Source: Methanococcoides burtonii DSM 6242
GTDB lineage: Archaea > Halobacteriota > Methanosarcinia > Methanosarcinales > Methanosarcinaceae
DNA length: 64,000 nt
Direction of reading: 5' to 3'
Assembly (NCBI RefSeq): GCF_000013725.1
Contig: NC_007955.1
Location: forward strand, 899,579 to 963,578
Shown piece after piece: positions 8,879-18,026 of the stretch. The position numbers and the translations under genes are program-made. The notes beneath the pieces were generated by a model that made no database searches, had not been told where the DNA came from, and saw only the letters and a program-made list of their open reading frames with translations. How positions within the stretch are numbered: position 1 is the stretch's first letter; every line of letters starts with the position of its first letter.

Positions 8879-10285
8879 ATGAAAATAAACAGCCCTCTTG
8901 AAGCATACAAGTTCCTTCCTGGAACTAACTGTGGTGAATGTGGTGAAACATCCTGCATGGCATTTGCTTCCCATCTTATCGACAGATCATTAAAAGCAAC
9001 CGATTGTACACCTCTTGTCAATGAGAGCAAATACAAGAAGAAATATGATGAACTTGTAACTCTCCTTGCTCCTGAGATAAGGGAAGTTGTCATCGGTGTC
9101 GGAGATAACGCTATCAGTATCGGTGGAGACGATGTATTGCATCGTCATAAGCTTACTTTCTTCAACAAGACAGCTCTTGCCTATGATGTCTGGGACACCA
9201 TGGAAGAGACTGACCTTGTTGAAAGAGTAAATAAGATACAGGATTTCAAGAAGTTCTATGTCGGTGATTACCTCACCCTTGACATGATAGCTGTCCGCAG
9301 TGTATCAAATGACCCTGAAAAGTTCGCAGCGACTGTAAAGAAGGTAATGGAGACCACTGAGTTCCCAATGATCCTCTGCTCGTTCGAGCCTGCTGTTCTA
9401 AGGGCAGGCCTTGAGGTTGCAGCTGAAAAAAGGCCGCTTCTTTATGCAGCTAACAAGGATAACTGGCAGGAAGTCGCAGCTCTGGCACAGGAATTCAATG
9501 TCCCTGTAACTGTCTTTGCACCAAATGACCTTGATCTTCTCAAGTCAATGGCAAAGACCTTTGCAGACAATGCCATTGAAGATGTTGTACTCGATCCGGG
9601 AACATTCCCAACAGGAAAAGGTCTTAAGACGACCCTCAACAATTTCCTGAAGATCAGAAGAGCAAGCATCAATGGTGACCGTGATATCGCATTCCCGATC
9701 ATGGCAGTTCCGTTCACAGCGTGGATGGCACATGATGACGAAGTAAGCGCATCATACTGGGAAACCGTTGTAGCTTCCATATTCACTATCAAGTACGGTG
9801 ATATCATGATCATGCATAGCATCGAACCTTATGCACTGATGCCACAGTTGCATATACGTGATACGATGTACACTGACCCAAGGAAGCCTGTTACGGTCGA
9901 TCCTGCAGTCTATGAGATCGGTTCACCAACGGCAGATTCACCCTTGCTTGTAACCACCAACTTCGCACTCACATACTACACAGTTGAGAGTGACCTTTCA
10001 TCTAATGGTGTGGACTGTTACCTCACAGCTATCGACACTGATGGTATCGGTGTAGAGGCTGCTGTGGCAGGAGGACAGCTTACAGCCGCAAAGATCAAGA
10101 AAGGACTTGATGATGCAGGCTTTGATATGGAAAAGCTGACCCATAAGGTCATTGTGCTTCCTGGACTTGCAGCACGTCTGCAGGGCGATGTGGAAGACGA
10201 GACCGGTGCAGGAGTAATGATCGGTCCGGCAGATTCAGGCAGGTTGCCTGGCTGGATGGAACAGAACTGGCCACCACAGAAATAA
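8879..10285 (+). CDS. cdhE: CODH/ACS complex gamma subunit (corrinoid iron-sulfur protein, large subunit)
   Basis: 468 residues. The N-terminus has the low-potential [4Fe-4S] motif CGECGETSCMAFA with a further Cys at about residue 42, which binds the cluster that re-reduces inactive cob(II)amide. A TIM barrel follows (AVRSVSNDP, PMILCSFEP, EDVVLDPGTFP), and the C-terminal third (from about 350, PLLVTTNFALTYYTVESDL) is the B12-binding Rossmann-like domain. The SD GGAGGTG overlaps the end of cdhD, indicating coupling between the two corrinoid-protein subunits. Last gene of the operon; the terminator begins 15 bases after its stop. Confidence 0.96.
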   Translation: MKINSPLEAYKFLPGTNCGECGETSCMAFASHLIDRSLKATDCTPLVNESKYKKKYDELVTLLAPEIREVVIGVGDNAISIGGDDVLHRHKLTFFNKTALAYDVWDTMEETDLVERVNKIQDFKKFYVGDYLTLDMIAVRSVSNDPEKFAATVKKVMETTEFPMILCSFEPAVLRAGLEVAAEKRPLLYAANKDNWQEVAALAQEFNVPVTVFAPNDLDLLKSMAKTFADNAIEDVVLDPGTFPTGKGLKTTLNNFLKIRRASINGDRDIAFPIMAVPFTAWMAHDDEVSASYWETVVASIFTIKYGDIMIMHSIEPYALMPQLHIRDTMYTDPRKPVTVDPAVYEIGSPTADSPLLVTTNFALTYYTVESDLSSNGVDCYLTAIDTDGIGVEAAVAGGQLTAAKIKKGLDDAGFDMEKLTHKVIVLPGLAARLQGDVEDETGAGVMIGPADSGRLPGWMEQNWPPQK

Positions 10286-10299
10286 TTCTATCTATATCC

Positions 10300-10333
10300 T
10301 CCGTGTCTATACCTGACACGGAAATCTTTTTTT
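10300..10333 (+). terminator. Terminator of the cdh operon
   Basis: An 8-bp perfect stem, TCCGTGTC / GACACGGA (10300-10307 and 10315-10322), with a 7-base loop is followed by a run of eight T (10326-10333). It lies 15 bases after the cdhE stop. Confidence 0.75.
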
Positions 10334-10356
10334 ATTTCACCACTGTTCCTTTAGCC

Positions 10357-11301
10357 ATGGCTAAGAACAGATCGAAGAAGAAAGACGCTTTGAAAATGAA
10401 AAGGATCCTGAAAAGCAATAACCTTGTATTGGTCATTGGCATACTCTTGATCCTCTCAGGTCTTTTCGGGATAATATTTAACCAAGATGATGAGTGGTCA
10501 GTTACTGAAGAGGGCCTGCTCTCGTATCCGGAACGTGATGCTATCCAATATTCTATTATTGATATCGACGACTCTAATTCGAACTACACTGTCAGCACAA
10601 TCGAATATACGAGCAGGAGCAGAATTGTTCCTTCACTTTTGACAATTCCAAGAACAACAACCGATTCGCAGATTCCGGCTATAGTTGTACTTCCGGGTGC
10701 TGGAGTCACAAAAGAGAACGAACATGGTCTATCAGTAATACTTGCTGATATGGGCTATGCCTCGATCATAATTGACCAGCGGGATCTTGGGGCAATTGAT
10801 CTCGACTCGGATATTGAGATGTTCAAGACAGGTGTTGAGTCGGTTCAGTACCTCATAATCTATGATGCTTTAAAAGCTTCTGATGTGCTGAGGGATCAGC
10901 CGGAGATAGATGCATCAAAGGTAGCAATGCTGGGTTCAAGCAATGGAGGCAGACCTGCCATTATCGCAACAGCACTTGATGATTCCCTTTCCGGAGTTAT
11001 CGCCATCAGCACCTGTGGATACGATTCTTCTGCTATTGATCCTGCTCAGGTTACCGATAAATTAGCTTACGAATTCTTCAGGTCGATAGACCCCGACAAT
11101 TACCTTGTGGAAATATCACCACGTCCATTTGTGATGCTGCATTCAATTAATGACAGTGTGATCTCTTATGGTTCAGCACAGTTAACATTTAAAAAAGCAG
11201 AAGAACCTAAGTCATTTGTAACCATTGACAGCACAAGTCACGGTTATACCGGTCTGATGCATCCGGATCTTAAAGAAGGACTTGAACTGATATTTGAATA
11301 A
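10357..11301 (+). CDS. Membrane-anchored alpha/beta hydrolase
   Basis: 314 residues from the ATG at 10357. An in-frame ATG at 10303 exists but lies in the cdh terminator stem and is not credible; a third choice is ATG 10396. A lysine-rich start is followed by one membrane helix (LVLVIGILLILSGLFGIIF, about residues 27-45), so the enzyme is probably outside the membrane. The hydrolase domain shows AIVVLPGAG (oxyanion strand), the nucleophile elbow LGSSNGGRPA (G-x-S-x-G variant with Ser then Asn), a PFVMLHSINDSVI acid segment and the catalytic His in SHGYTGLMHPD. Dienelactone hydrolase/prolyl-oligopeptidase-like; substrate unknown. It has its own transcript if the upstream terminator works. Confidence 0.75.
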   Translation: MAKNRSKKKDALKMKRILKSNNLVLVIGILLILSGLFGIIFNQDDEWSVTEEGLLSYPERDAIQYSIIDIDDSNSNYTVSTIEYTSRSRIVPSLLTIPRTTTDSQIPAIVVLPGAGVTKENEHGLSVILADMGYASIIIDQRDLGAIDLDSDIEMFKTGVESVQYLIIYDALKASDVLRDQPEIDASKVAMLGSSNGGRPAIIATALDDSLSGVIAISTCGYDSSAIDPAQVTDKLAYEFFRSIDPDNYLVEISPRPFVMLHSINDSVISYGSAQLTFKKAEEPKSFVTIDSTSHGYTGLMHPDLKEGLELIFE

Positions 11302-11312
11302 AAAATGAATTT

Positions 11313-11332
11313 GGCATCTGTTTAAGGATGCC
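11313..11332. terminator. Bidirectional terminator between hydrolase and CobN-like gene
   Basis: GGCATC-TGTTTAAG-GATGCC is a 6-bp stem in the 45-base gap between two converging genes, with a T-rich stretch after it on the plus strand and A-runs before it (T-runs on the minus strand). Confidence 0.55.
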
Positions 11333-11346
11333 ATGATGTTCTTATT

Positions 11347-14300
11347 TTAGAACCCCCTTCTGCGGAAACCATAGAATATGATTCCTACTACAAGGAATAC
11401 AATGGCCGTTCCAAGCATATCAGCTCCTGAAAAACCACTGGAAGAAGGTTCAGTATCAATATTTTTCTCTTTTGTCATCTCATAACCTTCAACATAGTTA
11501 TCATCCACTGACTGCTTTGCCTTTGGATCATTTGTCATATCAGAACCGACACCTCCATCCATTGATTGTGTCTGGTTTCCGGTGCTTGTGTCTACAATCT
11601 TTGCTTCAGTTTTCGTTCCACTTCCTGATTTTGATCTTGTCTCAGTTACTTCGGAAAGGGTAGTCGTTTTTGTAGCAGCATCAACAACATCCGTATATCC
11701 TGTAACGGAAGCAAGTCCCTTAACATACTCATGCAAAAGTGGATTCCCACAGGTGTGATGACAGCATGAAACACCATTTTCAACAACTGACTCCTGATAC
11801 TTTTGAGCAAGTGTTTTCAGAACTTCATCCGGTGCATCCCAATATCCTTTGCGAATAGCTTCGATCATCCTTGCTTCCATTGATTGCTTTGCCCAGCTAT
11901 TCTCAGATTGGAACCATTCATCCAGTCCAAGTTCATACTTATCATTTTCGTAAATATTATAGAACTCGTTCCACATATCATTATTTATTTCATCTGGCAG
12001 CATTACATTAAGCCCCCAGAAATCTTCCAGCATCCGATCAATTTCACTGGCTCCTACATATCCATGTTCCATCATACCTTCGATCCAGGTCGGATTCCAG
12101 TACGTTGAACGCAGGTCCCTTGAAAGGAAAGCACCAAGTGTTTCCGTCATTGCCTGAGCTGGATCTTTCAGGTTCACAATGAACATGTCAGGAGTATCGC
12201 CTGAAACATGCCTGACCGCCATTCCAAATCCGCCGAAGAACTCGTATGTATGGTCAAATATCACACTGCTACTTCCACGACCGGAATTACCACTTCTGCT
12301 GAACAACACAGCATCAGTATCTGCAAGTGCCTTTTTGAAGACTTCCGTATCCTTGAAAGCCCAGATCTTATCACCATATGCGTAACTCATAGAATTGATG
12401 TATAGGTTCGCAAGCTTTTCCTCCTCTGTCCAGGTACCACTTGCATCTACCGAATTGGTTAGGCCACCGATGCCCCAACTTCCATCATCCGGTCCAAATA
12501 GCCTACACATTGAAAGCCCTCTGGCTTCAGATGGAGTGTAGTTCTCTGTTTCCATTAGAGCATCATATATTGCCTCAGAATGTTCGTTGACGTAGTTAGG
12601 ATAGGCATTGCTTTCAGCATCTGCTGCAAGTCTTACTGCTCTGTCCATAAGCTGAACCTGCCATTTCCAGTTATCGCGGTAGACTCCTGTCATAGTGACT
12701 AACACATCGATCCTGGGTCTTCCAAGTTCATCTTCAGGAATGAGCTTTACTCCCTCAACTTTACCGGATGAGCTATAGTCGGGTTCTACGCCTAGCAGAT
12801 ACATCACTTCAGCTTCCATGACGCCCTTGTGTCTCATGGATTCGGAAGACCATAATACAAACCCAACTTTTTCAGGGTATTGTCCATCATGACCATCCTT
12901 CCATTCATTCAGGAAGTCATCAACAAGTTGTTTTCCTACTTCCCATGATTCTTTTGTAGGGACTATATTCGGGTTAAATGCGTAGAAGTTCTTTCCTGTA
13001 GGCAATACTTCATCGGGACTTCTTGTAGGATCATCACCTAATGCCGGTGGAATGTATTTACCATTAAGTGCATCGATCATACCATTGATCTCAGCATCTT
13101 TACACTCCTTTAATGCATTAGAATAGTCCAGTGCAGCATAAAGATCGTTAGCAACAGTTAATTGAACATCAGTAAGACGTGTTATAATAACAACATTACA
13201 TCCGTCTTCAGCTACTAATGATCCATTCATGATCGTTGTACCGGAAACTTCTCCAAGTAGTGAAATAATAGCCTGAGCATTAGTATTGTCCTTTTCCATT
13301 TCCAGTATGACATTACTTGATCCATTCTCAGTTATCTCTATGTTCTCAGAATCAAAGTACCAGCTTCCACTGATCATACTTTGATAGATAGAAGCTATTA
13401 CATATTCACCATTAGGAATATCTGTAAAAGTATAGTTTGCATCATCACCAGTGACACACATATCTATAGCCTTACCATCTCTTTGTAAGACCACCGTGGA
13501 ATTTATTCTGGCTTTGATACTTCCATCCATTCCCGGATAACGGGTTTGTCCAGAGATTACACCAGCCCCACTTCCAATTGAAGGCACATCATTAAGCATA
13601 TTCAGAACATATTCAAGTTCTGAGTCTGTTGTTCCTGTTGCATTCTTTGAAAGTGTTATGCCGATATTACCAATAGTTTCTCCATTCTGAATAGTTGTAT
13701 AGTCTTTTCCGGTTATCCATCCATCTGAAACTTCTTTGAACGCATAGATAGTATATTTACCATCTTTCACAAATTCAGCATCATAAGATCCTGATGTATT
13801 GGAAAGAACAGTTGAGTAATAATGTCCATATGTGTAGTCTATATTAAATTGATCGATAACAACGTCCATTGGTTCAGTTCCATTGATCAGAACCTTTGTT
13901 AGTATTTCATCCAGAACATTCGGCGAATGAGCAGGGCTCAACATATCGGGATCTTCACAGAGACCGGTTGCATTAACATGCTTCCTAAAGTCATTTCCGA
14001 GCATTGACTTGACCATTGCAGTAAGTCCTTCTTCGCTCATGTCCTCGCCAAGTATGTGAAGGCCGTAAGGCATGTATGAAGATGCTATCTCATGCAGATA
14101 ATCATGAACAGGTCCATGTAATACGAAATTCTCGAACGTTTCATTTTCCATTGCAGAGAGATCATCTGATGAATTTCCAAGTTCATGTTCAAGATTAAGA
14201 TCTTCGTAATAGTTAATTATTGATCTTTTGTATTCCTGTTTTAGAGAACCTTCCGCTTCTTCATAATTATGCATTGCATCGTGAAGCTGTGTTAAGTTTC

Positions 14301-17300
14301 CGTATAATCCTGAATTAATTACTGGTGCAGTAAGATGGTCCACCATGACGGCATTACCTCTTCTTTTTGCAGTAATACCTTCTCCGATACCGCCAACATC
14401 ATATAGGTAGATCACAGGCATATCCTGAATAAGGAGAGCTGGCCAGCATTCTTTAACAGAAAGTCCTACTCCTTTACCCTGCAACCATTCCTCGGAACCG
14501 TGTCTTCCGAAATGGACAACTGCATCTGTGTCAAAACCACCTTCATTTTGTTCTTTGTTCAACCAAAGATAAAATGCAATGTAATTGTGTGATGGTGGGA
14601 CTGACTGGTCGTGATAGAGCATTGTATCGTTGATCGTAAGACCTCTTGGAGGTTGTGGTGCAATGAGCACGTTTCCAACTTCGATCTTCGGGAATACAAA
14701 GTATTTACCTGATTCGTTCTCATAGACCATACCCTTTCCAGGAGCTTCGCCCCATGTGCCAATTACACTCTGGCGTGCAGCAGGTTCTATATCTTCGAAC
14801 CATTCAAGATATGTTTCCACAGGTAAAAGTTCAACATCATAGTTCTCGACCATGTAATTTAATTCACCAGGGGCCCAAACTCCAACATTTCTGCCCTGTT
14901 GAAGTACAAGTTCAATAAATTCAGATCGATTGATGTCTTTTCCGTCCAGATCATAGCCGTCCCCTTTCATTGCAGTCAGCATGTTAGGTATGCTTGGTGC
15001 AACATCAAGATTTGCAGCTACCATAGCACCCTGTTTACCATGGTTGTAATAAATTATGGCAACTCTCTTGTCTTTGTTCTTGATGTGTTGAAGATCGATC
15101 CAGCCAACTGTACGGTCTACCATCCATTTCATTTGATAATCGATCGGTTGGAAAGTCCAGGCTTCCATATCTTCATCATATTCTTTACCTCCGATTACAA
15201 TGGACTCGATCTCACCACCGATCTCCATGATCGGGATCTGATATTGGAATCTTCCATCCTGGCCACTTACAGAATTCTCCCATTCTTCGATAGTGCCCTG
15301 ATATTGGATACCATTGATCACAGGTACTCCCATTTCCTGAAGTGCTTCGTTCTGCCATACGAAAGAGGACATACTTGAAACACCCATACCAACATCAATG
15401 AATGCATCAGCTTTCCATTCATTATCTGCTTTGAAGTAGATTTCAGCATCATCCAGCTCGTAAATGACGGCTGGGCGGAATGTTGGTATTACATTTATTC
15501 CTCTTGATTCAAGTTCATTGATGAGTGCTTCGGTAACGCCGTCACACAGATCACCATCATGTCCTTCAAAGAAGGTTATACCGACAGTATAGTTCTCAGG
15601 GTTATAGATATGGTGTTTTCCATCATCCTCGCAGTACCATTCAAGATAAGATACCAGGTCATCGAATATTTCATAACCTGCATCAGGGTGAACAATACCA
15701 TTGGTTGGTGTTATCGATGGTTCTTCGATCCTGATCATTCCATTATATTCTGTGAACGGGGCTGAGAGATCAACTACTGATAGATATGTTATCAAGCGAA
15801 TGATGTTATTGTCATATTGTTCCATCCAGTAATCTTCAAGATATGGATGTTCTGTATGGTTAATGTATTCTATAGTGCTGAGTTCATCAAGGTCAAAGTT
15901 CTGGTCATATACGAATGTCCCTGTTTTGGACTCATTGATCATTTCACATATCTGAGGTTTGAGGTTTGTGCCTAAGAAACTCATACCACCTTTCCAGCTA
16001 ACGAAAACTACATCATACTTTTCCATGCTGATATTTTCTTCAAATGGTGAGTAGAATATTTCCACCCTGTTCTCACGATAACTGCCATAAACATCGACAT
16101 AGTCTTCCATTCCCATATCTTTGACAGCTTGCTTTGTCATGTACGTTTCTTCAGCACCAAGAACAAGGAATAACATACTTTTTGTTTTATTTTCCTCTGG
16201 CAAATAACTGGTTACAAGATCGATCTTCCTCTCAATATCACTATTTTGAGCATTACTTGCAGTAAGTTTTACACAAAATGATCCAACGCTATCATAGACA
16301 TGTATGGGTTTTTGGTCTGTTGAATTGGAGCCGTCACCGAAATCCCAGTGCCATGAAGTAGCATTTTCAGACAGATCGGTGAATTCAACTGTCAACGGAC
16401 AATTGCCAGATGCATTGTTTATCGAAAAATTAGCAGTTGGTACTAGTAAACCATTTTTCTCTTTTAACAGGATAACAATTGTGTCATTTACAGGAGTATT
16501 TAACCTTCTTCCTTTTTGAAGAGTAAATCCTGATATCTCGCTTCTGTCAAGAAGTCCAAGAACTGCATCAACATCTATTGTTTCATCTGTACTGCTGATC
16601 ACAGGGCTTATGATAATATCAGAGCTTGTCAGTTCTAGGGAGGTTGTATTAGTGTACCATATGTCTTTTTTGCTCATCGATGAATAAAGATAACTGAGGG
16701 CTGCAATATTGTAATTCCCATTTGGGATGTCTGTAAAACAAAAACTACCGTTTTGGTCACTGGTTGTGTTTGCAACATATTCTCCTGTGTCTGAAATTAA
16801 AACGAGGGTGGTATCATTGATAGGAGTATTGCTTTTTCTTCCTTTTTTAAATGTAGTACCTGAGATAGCATTTCTCTCAAGCAGTCCAAGAACTGCATCA
16901 ACATCTACTGTTTCATCGGTACTGCTGATCACAGGGTCTATGATAATATCAGAACTTGTTAGTTCCAGGGAGGTTGTATTAGTGTACCATATGTCTTTTT
17001 TGCTCATCGATGAATAAAGATAGTTGAGGGCTGCAATATTGTAATTCCCATTTGGGATGTCTGTAAAACAAAAACTACCGTTTTGGTCACTGGTTGTGTT
17101 TGCAATATATTCTCCCGTGTCTGAAATTAAAACAAGGCTAGTAGCATTGATGAGAGCATTGCTTTTTCTTCCTTCCTTAAATGTAGTGCCTGAAATTTCA
17201 TTTTTTTCAAGCATCCCAAGAACTTTGTCAACATTTACTGAAGTGTCGAGTCTGTTTATTATTGGATCAATGACAATATCAGAACTTTCAATATTTATGT

Positions 17301-17544
17301 TGCTTGTGTTGCAGAACCACATATCCTCTTTAGCCATTGCAGAATATAGGTAGTTCATAGAAGCAATAGAATAATCTCCATTCGGAACGCCTTCAAAAAC
17401 AAAATTTCCGTTCTCATCACTGGTCGTGTTTGCAACAAGTTCATAGGAAGAAGCTGCTGCCGGCATTCCACAAAGGAATATCAAAAGCATCAATGCTGTT
17501 AATATAAATTTGATTTTTTTATATATCGTATCTTTATTTTTCAT
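11347..17544 (-). CDS. Giant exported, membrane-anchored CobN-like chelatase with surface repeats and a PKD domain
   Basis: 2065 residues. A signal peptide (ILTALMLLIFLCGMPAAASS, residues 13-32) is followed by about three tandem ~110-residue repeats of carboxypeptidase-regulatory/SdrD-B-like type (TSDQNGSFCFTDIPNGNYNI) and a PKD domain (SWHWDFGDGSNST, near 390-405). From about residue 455 comes a CobN/BchH-type chelatase domain (DAVVHFGRHGSEEWLQGKG; NPTWIEGMMEHGYVGASE near the end). Between about residues 1215 and 1440 two more regulatory-like repeats interrupt the chelatase domain. The tail is Ser/Thr/Asp-rich with one helix (TAIVFLVVGIIFYGF) and FRRRGF, so the body is outside the cell. Classical CobN inserts cobalt in B12 synthesis with CobS and CobT inside the cell; an outside protein has no ATP, so capture or handling of tetrapyrrole or metal is an inference. 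No cobS or cobT is near. A GTGGTG-type SD precedes the ATG. Confidence 0.82.
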   Translation of the reverse strand: MKNKDTIYKKIKFILTALMLLIFLCGMPAAASSYELVANTTSDENGNFVFEGVPNGDYSIASMNYLYSAMAKEDMWFCNTSNINIESSDIVIDPIINRLDTSVNVDKVLGMLEKNEISGTTFKEGRKSNALINATSLVLISDTGEYIANTTSDQNGSFCFTDIPNGNYNIAALNYLYSSMSKKDIWYTNTTSLELTSSDIIIDPVISSTDETVDVDAVLGLLERNAISGTTFKKGRKSNTPINDTTLVLISDTGEYVANTTSDQNGSFCFTDIPNGNYNIAALSYLYSSMSKKDIWYTNTTSLELTSSDIIISPVISSTDETIDVDAVLGLLDRSEISGFTLQKGRRLNTPVNDTIVILLKEKNGLLVPTANFSINNASGNCPLTVEFTDLSENATSWHWDFGDGSNSTDQKPIHVYDSVGSFCVKLTASNAQNSDIERKIDLVTSYLPEENKTKSMLFLVLGAEETYMTKQAVKDMGMEDYVDVYGSYRENRVEIFYSPFEENISMEKYDVVFVSWKGGMSFLGTNLKPQICEMINESKTGTFVYDQNFDLDELSTIEYINHTEHPYLEDYWMEQYDNNIIRLITYLSVVDLSAPFTEYNGMIRIEEPSITPTNGIVHPDAGYEIFDDLVSYLEWYCEDDGKHHIYNPENYTVGITFFEGHDGDLCDGVTEALINELESRGINVIPTFRPAVIYELDDAEIYFKADNEWKADAFIDVGMGVSSMSSFVWQNEALQEMGVPVINGIQYQGTIEEWENSVSGQDGRFQYQIPIMEIGGEIESIVIGGKEYDEDMEAWTFQPIDYQMKWMVDRTVGWIDLQHIKNKDKRVAIIYYNHGKQGAMVAANLDVAPSIPNMLTAMKGDGYDLDGKDINRSEFIELVLQQGRNVGVWAPGELNYMVENYDVELLPVETYLEWFEDIEPAARQSVIGTWGEAPGKGMVYENESGKYFVFPKIEVGNVLIAPQPPRGLTINDTMLYHDQSVPPSHNYIAFYLWLNKEQNEGGFDTDAVVHFGRHGSEEWLQGKGVGLSVKECWPALLIQDMPVIYLYDVGGIGEGITAKRRGNAVMVDHLTAPVINSGLYGNLTQLHDAMHNYEEAEGSLKQEYKRSIINYYEDLNLEHELGNSSDDLSAMENETFENFVLHGPVHDYLHEIASSYMPYGLHILGEDMSEEGLTAMVKSMLGNDFRKHVNATGLCEDPDMLSPAHSPNVLDEILTKVLINGTEPMDVVIDQFNIDYTYGHYYSTVLSNTSGSYDAEFVKDGKYTIYAFKEVSDGWITGKDYTTIQNGETIGNIGITLSKNATGTTDSELEYVLNMLNDVPSIGSGAGVISGQTRYPGMDGSIKARINSTVVLQRDGKAIDMCVTGDDANYTFTDIPNGEYVIASIYQSMISGSWYFDSENIEITENGSSNVILEMEKDNTNAQAIISLLGEVSGTTIMNGSLVAEDGCNVVIITRLTDVQLTVANDLYAALDYSNALKECKDAEINGMIDALNGKYIPPALGDDPTRSPDEVLPTGKNFYAFNPNIVPTKESWEVGKQLVDDFLNEWKDGHDGQYPEKVGFVLWSSESMRHKGVMEAEVMYLLGVEPDYSSSGKVEGVKLIPEDELGRPRIDVLVTMTGVYRDNWKWQVQLMDRAVRLAADAESNAYPNYVNEHSEAIYDALMETENYTPSEARGLSMCRLFGPDDGSWGIGGLTNSVDASGTWTEEEKLANLYINSMSYAYGDKIWAFKDTEVFKKALADTDAVLFSRSGNSGRGSSSVIFDHTYEFFGGFGMAVRHVSGDTPDMFIVNLKDPAQAMTETLGAFLSRDLRSTYWNPTWIEGMMEHGYVGASEIDRMLEDFWGLNVMLPDEINNDMWNEFYNIYENDKYELGLDEWFQSENSWAKQSMEARMIEAIRKGYWDAPDEVLKTLAQKYQESVVENGVSCCHHTCGNPLLHEYVKGLASVTGYTDVVDAATKTTTLSEVTETRSKSGSGTKTEAKIVDTSTGNQTQSMDGGVGSDMTNDPKAKQSVDDNYVEGYEMTKEKNIDTEPSSSGFSGADMLGTAIVFLVVGIIFYGFRRRGF
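16480..17460 (-). repeat. Three ~330-bp tandem repeats in the CobN-like gene
   Basis: Segments coding the N-terminal repeats are nearly identical at DNA level: AGGTTGTATTAGTGTACCAT recurs at 16641 and 16971, exactly 330 bp (110 codons) apart, and a more diverged unit lies near 17300. This is recent duplication in a surface domain. Confidence 0.75.
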
Positions 17545-18026
17545 GACTACACCACATTAATTCGTTTTCATTGTTTTGTATAAACTTGATTTGTCTTAAA
17601 TTGCGAAAAAAGAGAGATGAATTGGCATTGATAAGTGGTCTAAAAAAGAACGAAGTTATTGTATGCATTGCTCGTTCTGCTTTTACAATTTCGTTAGTGT
17701 TATAGCGATAGAGTTTCGTCTCAAGCTTCAGATAATTATTCTCCCTAAGTGCTGAAATAGGGAATTCTCTATGTCTTCTATAACTCATTTGTACCACACC
17801 AAGAAAATAGATCATAAATTATATTTTATCATCTATTTGCCAATTCACAATCTGCATTAACTATTTTCAATACTCAAACAGTACAAAGTACATAAATATA
17901 AGTTTTAGGATTATATATATGATCTTAAAAGATAATATAAGATGGCATTGCGTTAGTCATCTTATTCATCATTGGTCTGTTACTGCGTTTTAGACTTTAT
18001 TCATGTCCAATATTCTTAAAAATATT
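17545..18026. other. Intergenic region between the CobN-like gene and the IS66 element
   Basis: 482 bases, AT-rich. It should hold the minus-strand promoter of the CobN-like gene; TATA-like stretches occur at 17818-17830 and at the symmetric TATATATA near 17914-17921. A 93-codon minus frame (17534-17815) overlaps the CobN start and has no SD or recognisable features, so I do not call it. Nothing else seen. Confidence 0.5.

Noticed and set aside
2363-10285. Reading the cdh operon as proof of growth on acetate
   Set aside because: Methylotrophic Methanosarcinaceae keep the same operon for carbon assimilation; sequence here does not show acetate kinase, phosphotransacetylase or other acetate genes.
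10303-10356. In-frame upstream start for the alpha/beta hydrolase
   Set aside because: It lies inside the stem of the cdh terminator and adds residues before the signal-anchor that fit no family pattern; ATG 10357 is preferred.
17534-17815. 93-codon minus-strand frame before the CobN-like gene
   Set aside because: Overlaps the CobN start, lacks an SD and has no recognisable features; most likely chance in AT-rich DNA.
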